DNA of 45,299 bases from NCBI GenBank assembly GCA_001443445.1, contig LDXN01000018.1, forward strand, positions 1 to 45,299, in the 5' to 3' direction. The position numbers and the translations under genes are program-made. The stretch comes from Candidatus Dadabacteria bacterium CSP1-2 (lineage in GTDB: Bacteria; Desulfobacterota_D; UBA1144; Nemesobacterales; CSP1-2). The notes beneath the pieces are model-generated. The model saw only the letters and a list, made by a program, of their open reading frames with translations, had not been told where the DNA came from and searched no databases. Position 1 is the stretch's first letter. Every line of letters starts with the position of its first letter. Shown here piece after piece: positions 37,002 to 45,299 of the stretch.

Positions 37002-38513
37002 TTAAATCTTCTTATCAATGTAAGCTGTTTTTTTTACGTTTTCAATCCACGCCTTTATAGATTTTTCGACCTTTTCTTGGTAGAGCTTTTCTCTTATTTC
37101 TTCCCTAACACTATCTAGAGAGGTTGCCTCAACTAATTTTTTATCGGTCACTTTTATTACATGATACCCTGCAGTGGATCTTACTGGACCTACAATTTCT
37201 CCAACCTGGGTTTCTATAACTGCTTTTTCGAGTTCCACTACCATATCACCCTTTTTAAAATATCCTAGATCACCTCCCCGTTCTGCTGATGAAGTATCTT
37301 TAGAATATTGTTTTGCAAGCTCGCTAAAATCCTCTCCCGACTTGGCTAGTTTTGCAATCTCTAGAGCTTGGGTTTCCGCCTGCTTTTCTTCCTCAGGTGA
37401 TTCAACAGTGATTAATATGTGGGCAATGCTTATCTCTTCAGTAGACTTAAGCTCTCCATGATTTTCCTCGTAATATTTTTTTATCTCATCTTCTGTTATC
37501 GCAATTTGACCTTGCACCTGAGTCCCTATAAGCTTGTTGTTTAGAAGTTGTCTTCGCCATTGTTCTCTAAAAGACTCAGGGGTAAGGTTTTGTTTCTTTA
37601 GCGCCTCATCCATTTGTTCGTCTGTTAAGTTATATCTTCTCTTTACCTCTTCTACAGCGGCGTCAATCTCCTTTTCTGTAACCTGAATTCCTAGTTTTTT
37701 TGCTTCTTGTTGTAGAAGCCTTTCTTCTATCATCAGTTCTAATATCTGACTTTGCACTTGTGTGTCTTCTGGATTTTGGTTTGTGGTGGAGGCTGTTTCT
37801 TTTAATTCAGATAGGGTAATGACATCTTCGTTTACAACAGCCGCAACTTTGTCTATCAGGTTTTCTGTAACTTGGGGTTTTATGGTCTCTCCTGAAATGA
37901 ATTTATCATCTTTAAAATCACCTATATACTTCCTCCCATCAGCGTAAGTATATGTTCCCTTACCGTCCAGCATATTATCTTTGAACTCTCCTTCATACGT
38001 GTCTCCATTTGGGAAGGTCAGTGTCCCCTTGCCGTTCCTCTTATCGTCATTCCATTCTCCTACGTACTTTCTTCCGTCAGACCACATCATCGTTCCTTGA
38101 CCGTATCTTTCGTCATCCCTCCACTCACCTTCATATTTATCACTGTTGGGCCATGTGTACGTTCCCTGACCGCTTTTCACTCCATCTATACAATCTCCTA
38201 CGTATTTTGTTCCATCAGCATAAGTAAGCGTTCCTTTCCCATTAATTTCGTCATCCTTCCACTCGCCTTCATATTTACCACCGTTGGGCCATGTGTATGT
38301 TCCCTGACCGCTTTTCATGTCATCTTTAAAATCGCCAACATATTGTGTGCCATCCGGCCAAGTCATTGTCCCACGGCCCTCTCTCTTATCATTCTTTGTT
38401 TCTCCTTCGTATATTCCTCCGTCTGTATAAGTTAATGTCTTTATTTCCTGAGCATGTAAAATTGTTGTAAGAGTAATTAAAAATATGGCAATCTTAACTG
38501 CAACTGACAACAT
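37002..38513 (-). CDS. SurA-like parvulin chaperone with N-terminal MORN repeats (fusion)
   Basis: 503 residues from ATG 38513. GGGAG lies 6-7 nt upstream, and the first residues MLSVAVKIAIFLITLTTILHA form a signal peptide; longer starts at 38531 and 38555 are possible. Residues about 34-208 are seven full MORN repeats and one degenerate one, each 23 residues (YEGEWKDDEINGKGTLTYADG type). Residues about 220-335 are a SurA N-terminal chaperone domain (DKVAAVVNEDVITLSELKE, MIEERLLQQEAKKLG). Residues about 359-457 are a parvulin domain (ISIAHILITV, ERGGDLGYFKKGDMV, TAGYHVIKV). SurA assists outer-membrane protein folding; MORN repeats bind lipids or proteins in other settings. The combination is unusual. 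Downstream of mfd and a parvulin lipoprotein. Confidence 0.88.
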   Translation of the reverse strand: MLSVAVKIAIFLITLTTILHAQEIKTLTYTDGGIYEGETKNDKREGRGTMTWPDGTQYVGDFKDDMKSGQGTYTWPNGGKYEGEWKDDEINGKGTLTYADGTKYVGDCIDGVKSGQGTYTWPNSDKYEGEWRDDERYGQGTMMWSDGRKYVGEWNDDKRNGKGTLTFPNGDTYEGEFKDNMLDGKGTYTYADGRKYIGDFKDDKFISGETIKPQVTENLIDKVAAVVNEDVITLSELKETASTTNQNPEDTQVQSQILELMIEERLLQQEAKKLGIQVTEKEIDAAVEEVKRRYNLTDEQMDEALKKQNLTPESFREQWRRQLLNNKLIGTQVQGQIAITEDEIKKYYEENHGELKSTEEISIAHILITVESPEEEKQAETQALEIAKLAKSGEDFSELAKQYSKDTSSAERGGDLGYFKKGDMVVELEKAVIETQVGEIVGPVRSTAGYHVIKVTDKKLVEATSLDSVREEIREKLYQEKVEKSIKAWIENVKKTAYIDKKI

Positions 38514-38803
38514 AATTTTCTCCCTGCTCATTTTGTTGCAATTAATATTTTTCACACTTAACCTCTGAACTTTTAACTATATTGGCGTCTCTATTTATCT
38601 AAGCCTCCTAGCATTTTTCGATAAGAGACTAAGATTGAATCAAGAACTGGATAAGAATAAGATATATATCCTATTTCTGAACTCATTATTGTGCATTATC
38701 TGTTTACTTTTTCCTGATATACTTTTTTAACTCATATTAATACTTTTTGCATTTGCCTTGGAAAGTTCAGCTAAGACTGATTTGCCGAAATACAATCTTT
38801 TTA

Positions 38804-39691
38804 TTATCCATTTTCGCTAATCTTCTTTAAGTTATCTTCAAAAATTTCTACCCCGATTTGTTCTCGTAGCTTTTTAGTATAATCTGAGAATGTCTTTTTT
38901 CTCAACTCGACTTGAATTTGCCCTATTACTTGATCTAATGGGATACTCTTTGGGTCTTCAGTTACCTTTATTATAATAAACCCATTTTCAGTCTCAATCG
39001 GATCGCTTATTCCTCCTATCTTTAGGTTGAAGATCTTGTTTTCAATATCGTCTGGCAGGCTTCCTCTCGAAATATATCCGAAATCGCCTCCTCGCTTTTT
39101 TGATGTGATGTCATCGGAAAAATATTTTACAAGCTCTTCAAAGCTCTCTCCTGCATTAGCCCTGTTTACAACAAGCCAAGCAATGGTTCTTGCTTCATCT
39201 TTTGAGATACCTTGCTCAGGGTTTGCTTTAATGAAAATCTCGCTTACTCTAACTTGCTTGAAGCTATTTGGATTTTCTTCATAGTATTTTTTAATTTCTT
39301 CTTCACTTATTTGATGGTCCATAATATCCTGGCTTAGAGCCTGAATCAAAAGCCGTCTTTCATAATTTTGTAGGCTTTCTTTAATTTTTTCCCTTTTGTC
39401 TATACTCATTTTTTCTGCCTCTTTATATAGAACCATTTGATTTATGAAGGAATCTAGGTACTCCCTTAATCTTTCAGGTGATGAGAGATAATTAATCCGC
39501 TGACTCGGCGGGAGACCATTAAGTGATTTGATCAAATCTTCTTTTGTGATTGTCTCACCGCCTATTTTCGCAACCACTATGGAGCTTCCTGTTAAATCTT
39601 TAGATCCTACCCTTTTTCCCTGATAGAAATTGTCGAAATCGCTACAGCCTAGAATTAGTGCTATTAATAATAGAGAGATAATTAATTTCAT
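38804..39691 (-). CDS. Parvulin-type peptidylprolyl isomerase lipoprotein (PpiC/PrsA-like)
   Basis: 295 residues. The signal peptide ends in a lipobox (LILGCSDFD), with the lipidated Cys at 16 and Asp at +3. The SurA-like N-domain (VVAKIGGETITKEDLIKSL, LDSFINQMVLYKEAEKM) precedes a parvulin domain (VRVSEIFIKA, KRGGDFGYISRGSLPDDIE, ENGFIIIKVTED). Predicted to be membrane-tethered in the periplasm and to act on folding of exported proteins. It lies between mfd and the MORN-SurA gene on the same strand; gaps of about 330 and 290 bp suggest separate promoters are possible. Confidence 0.92.
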   Translation of the reverse strand: MKLIISLLLIALILGCSDFDNFYQGKRVGSKDLTGSSIVVAKIGGETITKEDLIKSLNGLPPSQRINYLSSPERLREYLDSFINQMVLYKEAEKMSIDKREKIKESLQNYERRLLIQALSQDIMDHQISEEEIKKYYEENPNSFKQVRVSEIFIKANPEQGISKDEARTIAWLVVNRANAGESFEELVKYFSDDITSKKRGGDFGYISRGSLPDDIENKIFNLKIGGISDPIETENGFIIIKVTEDPKSIPLDQVIGQIQVELRKKTFSDYTKKLREQIGVEIFEDNLKKISENG

Positions 39692-40023
39692 TTGTTATCT
39701 CCTATAGATAAAAGCTATAGGTGTTAATAATTGTAGGTTAAAAAGTGAAGGATTTACTTTGTTACAGCAATTTTAACGCCGCCTACTAATAATGAGAGTT
39801 GAGACTCTTCTCATTTGAATATACTTTACATGAAAAAAATCATTGTGGATATGATATACTCATCCGAAACAATTTAAAGGTTTGTGGGAGGTATTTGATC
39901 ACCAATAAAATTCATCCCTGTCTATTTCTTAATAATTCAGGGCAATCGGCTTAACCAAATCAAAAATGCTCTTGTTTCATTTTATTCAGAAACACGTAGC
40001 TGTGAACACCTGTCATTAATATA
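39692..40023. other. mfd - parvulin lipoprotein intergenic region
   Basis: 332 bp without a gene. The only structure I see is a small inverted repeat, AATGAGA...TCTCATT (39791-39815), without a T-tract on the minus strand. The rest is AT-rich and may hold the lipoprotein promoter. Confidence 0.5.
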
Positions 40024-43000
40024 TTATTTCAGTTCTTTAAGTCTTTTCTTTATTTCTTCAAGAGCCTTTCCATGTTTATAAAGAATTTTTAATCTACCAC
40101 TTGGTGCAAAATGGTGATAAAAGGGTGATGCTTCAAGAAAGACTATAACGATTTCTTCATTTCTTATCTCAATCTTTTGAGCGAGTAGTTTTTTGAGTAA
40201 GAGCTTGAGCTCTATAACCTTGACAAGGTTTAAAGACGGCTCAGGCAGCTCTCCAAATCTATCTTCTAGTTCGCTTTTAATCTCTTTGATACCTTTCCCT
40301 GACATGACTGAAGAGAGCTCTTTATAAAAAAGGAGCCTCTCCGCTCCATCACTAATATAATCATCGGGGAGAAAAGCAGGCGTGTTTAATCTTACTTCTG
40401 GTTCGTATTCTATGTGGGTTTTCTCCTTTTTAAGTTCTTTTATTGCCTTATCAAGCATCTCTAAATAAAGCTCAAGACCTACTTCTGCAATGTGCCCTGA
40501 CTGCTCAGTGCCGAAGATGTTTCCTGCTCCTCGAATTTCGAGATCAGACAAAGCAAGCTTAAACCCAGAGCCGAGTTCCCGAAGCTCCGCGATTGCCTTA
40601 AGCCTTCTTTTCGCTTCAGGGGTAAGTATATTTACGCTAGGAATAAGAAAATACGCATAGGCCTTTTTCTCAGCCCTTCCCACTCTACCTCTAAGCTGAT
40701 AAAGGTCTGCAAGGCCAAAGGTGTGTGCATAATTAACGATTATCGTATTAGCTCTCGGTATGTCGAGTCCCGCTTCTACTATAGCCGTTGTAACGAGCAC
40801 ATCGGTTTTTCCTTGAATGAACCTAAGAATAGCCTTCTCTAGTTTTTTCTCCTCCATCCTTCCATGTGTAATGTCAATCTTCGCCTCTGGCGCGAGTTCT
40901 CTTATAGTTTCTGCTATTCTAAGGATATCCTCAATACGGTTATGTATAAAAAACACTGACCCGCTGCGATTGAGTTCCCTTCTGATTGCATCCCGAATTA
41001 TATCTCCATTAAATTGAGAAACGTAGGTTTCGATAGATTGCCTTCCTTCAGGCGGGGTGTTTATAAGGCTTATGTCTCTAATCCCGGCAAGAGATAGCTG
41101 AAGTGTGCGTGGTATTGGGGTTGCACTGAGCGCTAATACCTCTACACCCTTTTTAAGTTTTCTCAATTTTTCTTTGTGTGCTACGCCGAATCTGTGTTCC
41201 TCATCGATTACAACAAGACCTAGGTCTTTAAACTTAACTTTATCTCCTAAAAGTTTGTGGGTTCCTATAATAATATCTATCGTGCCATTTTCGAGTTTTT
41301 TTTGGATTTCTCTTATCTCCTTTTGCGTTTTGAATCTTGAAAGCATCTCAGTTACTACTGGATACCCTTTTAGCCTTTCGGTAAACGTGATATAGTGCTG
41401 ATAGGCAAGAAGAGTTGTAGGTACAAGGATGGCAACTTGCTTTCCGTCCATAGCTGCTTTAAATGCTGCCCTTACTGCGACCTCAGTTTTTCCAAAACCT
41501 ACATCCCCGCAAATCAGTCTATCCATGGCTTTTAGTGATTCCATGTCACTCATCACGTCGTCTATGGCTGCTTCTTGATCTTGCGTTTCTTCGTAGGTAA
41601 AAGTAAACTCAAATTCTCTAAATACGCTGTCCCTTCTTGAAAACTGGAATCCTTTTTTTGCTTTTCTCTCGGCATAGAGCTCAAGAAGTTCTTTAGCGAT
41701 ATTTTCAACCGCCTTTTTTACCCTTTTTATAACCCTTTTCCAGTTTTGGTGTCCGAGCCTGTCAATTTTCGGATTTTGGTCTCCGATGTATCTCTGAACA
41801 AGCTTGAGTTTATCAACTGGCACATAAATTTTATCTCCACCATCATATTCACATTCGAGGAAATCCCCTTCAAAATTTTCTAACTTGAGCCTTTTAAGTC
41901 CTCTAAATATTCCTATTCCGAAATCTACGTGAACAACAAAGTCTCCGGGTTTTAGTTCACTAAATGATGTTATAAAGACGGATGGTATGTCTCTAGATTT
42001 TGTTGGCCTTATTTGTTTCCTTTCCCCAAATATTTCCTTCTCTGTGATTACTGCAATCTTGCCTTCTGGAAAGATAAAACCAGATGAAACCGATCCGATC
42101 AGGATATTTACATTTTTTATTCCACGCTCGGTTAGTATATTTTTGATTTTTTTCCTCTCGATTTCCGTTTGTAACACCAGATTGACTTGTATTCCAAGAG
42201 CTTGCCATTCTTGTATCTTAAGAGAAAGGAACTCAAAGGCAGAATCAAAGCCATTAGATTCGACAAGCTCACTACGAGCTTCTTTTTGAACGTTTGCTGT
42301 TTCAGTATCGAAACGTATGCTTTCGATTCCAGCTTCATAAATCTCTACATCTTCAATAAAAATTCTTTGGAACCTTAAAATTTCATCATGTAGTTGATCT
42401 TCGGTTAGATAAAGCTCTTGGAACTCAGGAGTAAGCTTCAAGTGCTTCTTTATCGAAGTGTTAATATCAGATAATGAGTTGAAATAGGTTTTAACTGATT
42501 TTGAAATCTCATCGGGGTTATCAAATATGATTAAGGTGTCTTTAAGAATGTAATCGAATGCGGTGCTTAGATTCTGATAAAATGAAGGTAGGAACCACTC
42601 GATTTCTGGAAAGCGTGTACCTTTTTCAATCTCTTCAAGGAGTGAGATTTTAGCTGAAGCAGGTATTTCCTGCTCCTCTGCTTTTTTTCTTACATATGAC
42701 AAGGATTGTTTGATAGCTTCATCTGTTAGGATGACTTCACTTACTGGAAGAATCATGACACCTTCGGTTGTTTCTAAGGATTTTTGGTCATCTACGCTGA
42801 AAAATCTGATTGAGTGGATTGCATCTCCATATAGTTCAAGTCTTATGGGGTTTTCAAATCCTGGCGAAAATAGATCAATAATGGCACCTCTAACACTTAC
42901 ATCTCCAATCTTTTCAACAAAGTCGCTACGTAAGTAACCCATCTGAATTAGCTTTAAAATAAAATTGTCTCTTATGATATCGCTTCCCTTTTGAATTTTG

Positions 43001-43506
43001 ATAGCAGAATTTCGTAGAACATATATTGGGATCGTTCTTTGAAAAAGCGCAGGTGCTTCAGCTAGGAGCATTCCCCTCGACCCTCCGATGAATTCGTCGG
43101 GGGTCAGGGCAGGTTTTTTCTCGCTTGCAAAATATAGCCAGTTTATCCTTTCTCCACCCTCTTCCGTTTGAGATGAGAATAATACATCCCTGAAGCTCGA
43201 TTCCTTTTTTAACAAAAGGGGCGGTTTTTCTCCTAGGTAAAAAGCAATATCCTCTGCTGCCAATTCCCCGATTTCTTTCGAAGAAACGATATATAAGATT
43301 GGTCTTTCTATCTTTTTAACTAATGCCGAGGCAATATAAAATTTAGAAGAACCCTTTAAACCAGAGAGCTTTAGTATTTTCTCGCCCGTTATTATTTTAT
43401 TCAGAAGCTGATCAAGAGTGTTAGAAGGGATTGAGTTATAAAAGGTATTTTTATGTTGGGATTTATGTAGTGCTGTAAACTGATCTATGTATTTTTTTTT
43501 ATTCAT
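40024..43506 (-). CDS. mfd: Transcription-repair coupling factor Mfd
   Basis: 1160 residues, full length. The UvrB-homology region (degenerate, about 1-450) is followed by the RNA polymerase interaction domain (KPGDFVVHVDFGIGIFRGLK, near 515) and the RecG-like motor: Walker A GDVGFGKTEVAVRAAFKA (near 660), VVIDEEHRFGV, LSATPIPRTLQLSL and RGRVGRAEKKAYAYF. The TRG motif region GAGNIFGTEQSGHIAEVGLE and a D7 domain complete it. Mfd displaces stalled RNA polymerase and recruits UvrA. The mfd - PPIase - SurA-like order is a recurring arrangement in deltaproteobacterial-type genomes, as I recall it. Confidence 0.97.
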   Translation of the reverse strand: MNKKKYIDQFTALHKSQHKNTFYNSIPSNTLDQLLNKIITGEKILKLSGLKGSSKFYIASALVKKIERPILYIVSSKEIGELAAEDIAFYLGEKPPLLLKKESSFRDVLFSSQTEEGGERINWLYFASEKKPALTPDEFIGGSRGMLLAEAPALFQRTIPIYVLRNSAIKIQKGSDIIRDNFILKLIQMGYLRSDFVEKIGDVSVRGAIIDLFSPGFENPIRLELYGDAIHSIRFFSVDDQKSLETTEGVMILPVSEVILTDEAIKQSLSYVRKKAEEQEIPASAKISLLEEIEKGTRFPEIEWFLPSFYQNLSTAFDYILKDTLIIFDNPDEISKSVKTYFNSLSDINTSIKKHLKLTPEFQELYLTEDQLHDEILRFQRIFIEDVEIYEAGIESIRFDTETANVQKEARSELVESNGFDSAFEFLSLKIQEWQALGIQVNLVLQTEIERKKIKNILTERGIKNVNILIGSVSSGFIFPEGKIAVITEKEIFGERKQIRPTKSRDIPSVFITSFSELKPGDFVVHVDFGIGIFRGLKRLKLENFEGDFLECEYDGGDKIYVPVDKLKLVQRYIGDQNPKIDRLGHQNWKRVIKRVKKAVENIAKELLELYAERKAKKGFQFSRRDSVFREFEFTFTYEETQDQEAAIDDVMSDMESLKAMDRLICGDVGFGKTEVAVRAAFKAAMDGKQVAILVPTTLLAYQHYITFTERLKGYPVVTEMLSRFKTQKEIREIQKKLENGTIDIIIGTHKLLGDKVKFKDLGLVVIDEEHRFGVAHKEKLRKLKKGVEVLALSATPIPRTLQLSLAGIRDISLINTPPEGRQSIETYVSQFNGDIIRDAIRRELNRSGSVFFIHNRIEDILRIAETIRELAPEAKIDITHGRMEEKKLEKAILRFIQGKTDVLVTTAIVEAGLDIPRANTIIVNYAHTFGLADLYQLRGRVGRAEKKAYAYFLIPSVNILTPEAKRRLKAIAELRELGSGFKLALSDLEIRGAGNIFGTEQSGHIAEVGLELYLEMLDKAIKELKKEKTHIEYEPEVRLNTPAFLPDDYISDGAERLLFYKELSSVMSGKGIKEIKSELEDRFGELPEPSLNLVKVIELKLLLKKLLAQKIEIRNEEIVIVFLEASPFYHHFAPSGRLKILYKHGKALEEIKKRLKELK

Positions 43507-43682
43507 AATCTGTCTTTAATAAAAGGGGCTCGAGATTTTTCGATTTATCTTGTCATCAAATATTTTGACTTATTAACCTTACATTCCAAAGGATATAAAG
43601 AACTCGTTTTAGTTTTTTCTTAGGGATTTCGCAACTCAGATTGACGTTTTAGAAAAGTTATTTGTTAGCTATAAGGTTGACA

Positions 43683-44762
43683 CTACTGTTTCCTAATTTC
43701 CTCTAGAATCAATCTACCCATCTCTTGACATCCAACTTTTGTTGTTCCTTTCTCGTAAATATCTCCAGTTCTGTATCCTTTTTCAAGAACTTTTCTAACA
43801 GCTTTGTCAATTTCGTCCGCTGCATTATCCATATTAAATGAGTATTTAAGCATCATGGCGGAAGAAAGAATAGAAGCGATAGGGTTTGCAATATCCTGCC
43901 CAGCAATATCAGGAGCACTGCCATGAATAGGTTCATAAATCGCTCTTCCATTTCCAAGGCTTGCCGAAGGAAGCATACCGAGGGAGCCTGTAAGCTGTGC
44001 AGCCTCATCACTTAGTATGTCCCCAAACATGTTGTCCGCTAGGATTACATCAAAGCTTCTGGGTCTTCGAATAAGCTGCATCGCAGCGTTGTCCACATAT
44101 AGATGTTCAAGCTCTACATCTGGAAACTCCTCTTTACCGATCCTAGTTACTGTCCTTCTCCAGAGTTCCATAACATCTAGTACGTTTGCCTTATCAACGG
44201 AGGTAACCTTCTTTCTTCTTTTTCTCGCAATCTGAAAGGCCACCCTTGAAACCCTTTCTATCTCGGTTGTAGTGTATGAGAGGGTGTTTACTCCCCTTTC
44301 TTCACCGTTTGATAGTTTTGTAATACCGCGAGGAGTGCCAAAATATATCCCTCCTGTAAGTTCTCTTACTACCATGATGTCTACGCCTTCTACGATTTCA
44401 CTCTTGAGGGTTGAGGCACTTTGAAGAGATGGATAAACAACAGCCGGTCTTAGATTTGCAAACGCCTCTAATTCTTTCCTAAGGGTGAGAAGACCCTTTT
44501 CTGGTCTAATTTCATAATCAAGATTGTCCCACTTTGGACCACCTACTGCACCAAGTAGGACTGCATCGCTTGACTTTGCCTTTTTTAGGACTTCAACGGT
44601 TACCGGGACTCCATAGGCATCAATTGAAGACCCGCCAAATAGTGCGCTTTCAAATTCAAATTTGATATTAAGCTTCTCACCTAAGGCTTTGAGCACGTAT
44701 AAACTCACATTTGTTACTTCCACTCCTATTCCATCTCCAGGAAGGATAAGAATCTTAAGCAC
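43683..44762 (-). CDS. leuB: 3-Isopropylmalate dehydrogenase
   Basis: 359 residues. [11 protein letters not shown] (residues 7-17), [20 protein letters not shown] (substrate Arg/Tyr), [34 protein letters not shown] (metal-binding Asp) and [20 protein letters not shown] (NAD-binding) are all present. It oxidatively decarboxylates 3-isopropylmalate in leucine synthesis. The other leu genes are not in the window; the upstream neighbour on the same strand is an FAH family gene, so it may belong to a longer operon extending off the edge. Confidence 0.97.
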   Translation of the reverse strand: MLKILILPGDGIGVEVTNVSLYVLKALGEKLNIKFEFESALFGGSSIDAYGVPVTVEVLKKAKSSDAVLLGAVGGPKWDNLDYEIRPEKGLLTLRKELEAFANLRPAVVYPSLQSASTLKSEIVEGVDIMVVRELTGGIYFGTPRGITKLSNGEERGVNTLSYTTTEIERVSRVAFQIARKRRKKVTSVDKANVLDVMELWRRTVTRIGKEEFPDVELEHLYVDNAAMQLIRRPRSFDVILADNMFGDILSDEAAQLTGSLGMLPSASLGNGRAIYEPIHGSAPDIAGQDIANPIASILSSAMMLKYSFNMDNAADEIDKAVRKVLEKGYRTGDIYEKGTTKVGCQEMGRLILEEIRKQ

Positions 44763-44992
44763 TTTTGTTCTCCTTAGAAAAAATTTATAATTAAGATTTA
44801 TTTTACCTAAAGAAGTTGTTTTGGGTATCGCAGTTACGTATCACAACGTTAAGTAGAATAATATGAAACTTATAATATTTTAATATCATCTTTGCATCTA
44901 TAGTTTTCAATACGATAACCATAATTCATTTCAATTGGGATCAAGCGTCGCTTGACTCTAGTTAAGATAACTTAAACGGCAAGGCTTAATTT

Positions 44993-45299
44993 TTACTTGA
45001 CGTAATTTCGTAATATTCCTATGCCCTCGACCTTTACCTCTACTGTATCGCCTTGCTTCATTGGACCTATTCCAGAAGGTGTTCCTGTGGCAATTATATC
45101 TCCTGTAAGAAGCGTCATCACTCTTGAGATAAAGACTAATAGTTTTGGAATGTTAAAAATAAGCTCGGATGTTCGAGAATGTTGTCTTCTCTCATCATTT
45201 AGGTACGTTGAAATTTCAAGATCAGTAGGATCAAGCTCAGTTTCGATGACTGGTCCAATTGGGGCAAATGTGTCAAAGCCCTTTGCCCTTGTGTATTGT
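44993..45299 (-). CDS. Fumarylacetoacetate hydrolase family protein, C-terminal part
   Basis: The frame is open to the right window edge, so the start and N-terminal half are outside. The visible 101 residues read [19 protein letters not shown], then [40 protein letters not shown] and [16 protein letters not shown], the standard end of FAH-fold hydrolases/decarboxylases (COG0179). These cleave or decarboxylate beta-dicarbonyl acids with a divalent metal; the metal ligands lie in the missing part. Substrate unknown. About 230 bp before leuB on the same strand. Confidence 0.9.
   Translation of the reverse strand, partial: QYTRAKGFDTFAPIGPVIETELDPTDLEISTYLNDERRQHSRTSELIFNIPKLLVFISRVMTLLTGDIIATGTPSGIGPMKQGDTVEVKVEGIGILRNYVK

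Noticed and set aside
39791-39815. AATGAGA...TCTCATT hairpin downstream of mfd, considered as a terminator
   Set aside because: The stem is short and AT-rich, and no T-tract follows on the minus strand.

Overview
The window is a stretch of chromosome from an AT-rich, Gram-negative-type bacterium. Evidence for an outer membrane and periplasm is a signal-peptide SurA-type chaperone, a parvulin lipoprotein with a lipobox, a PpiD-like membrane-anchored chaperone and SecA. The gene order mfd - parvulin - SurA-like, a CIRCE-controlled groESL, the thrS-infC-rpmI-rplT block, and CofC and AMMECR1-type genes fit a deltaproteobacterial-like or candidate-phylum lineage such as Dadabacteria. That placement is an inference from gene content and was not tested by phylogeny. 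There is no plasmid, phage or CRISPR content; mobile DNA is limited to one decayed transposase remnant.

Layout. 1-3.6 kb: the 3' end of a crotonase gene, a DUF434-like protein, a COG1313 radical SAM protein, a flavin split-barrel protein and a Nudix hydrolase. 3.7-6.2 kb: a cold-shock protein divergent from groES-groEL, which carries a perfect CIRCE operator. 6.2-10.0 kb: agmatinase-type ureohydrolase, CofC (F420 side-chain activation), nicotinate phosphoribosyltransferase and an AMMECR1 protein. 10.0-10.8 kb: a decayed transposase. 10.8-14.7 kb: a membrane-anchored HExxH protein with two pre-peptidase C-terminal domains, and a PpiD-like chaperone. 15.0-23.2 kb: smc, secA, a MoxR AAA+ ATPase and a small membrane protein. 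23.3-27.0 kb: pterin and cofactor genes (PCD, folK, folD, thiD), a decayed HerA/DUF87-like ATPase fragment, and a tight cluster of DnaA boxes at the 3' end of folK. 27.2-30.8 kb: tRNA-Val(GAC) and thrS-infC-rpmI-rplT, with infC probably starting at AUA. 31.0-31.7 kb: a MagIII/Nth-like glycosylase. 32.3-36.9 kb: the glycine cleavage operon gcvT-gcvH-gcvP. 37.0-43.5 kb (minus strand): mfd, a parvulin lipoprotein and a MORN-repeat/SurA fusion. 43.7-45.3 kb: leuB and the C-terminal part of a fumarylacetoacetate hydrolase family protein.

How the genes fit together. One-carbon and folate metabolism is concentrated here: FolK builds folate, GcvTHP feeds methylene-THF, and FolD interconverts methylene- and formyl-THF. 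Protein quality control is the second theme: GroESL, SecA, and three members of the SurA/PpiD/PpiC class, one of which has lost a recognisable isomerase domain while another has gained seven MORN repeats.

The intergenic space is unusually rich in imperfect palindromes of about 30-160 bp belonging to at least six sequence families. They recur across the window, are sometimes nested inside each other, and sit inside operons and at gene ends. The best candidates for something undescribed are the MORN-SurA fusion next to mfd, the DnaA-box array at folK, the metalloprotease-like PPC protein, and the nested palindrome that splits the infC-rpmI junction.
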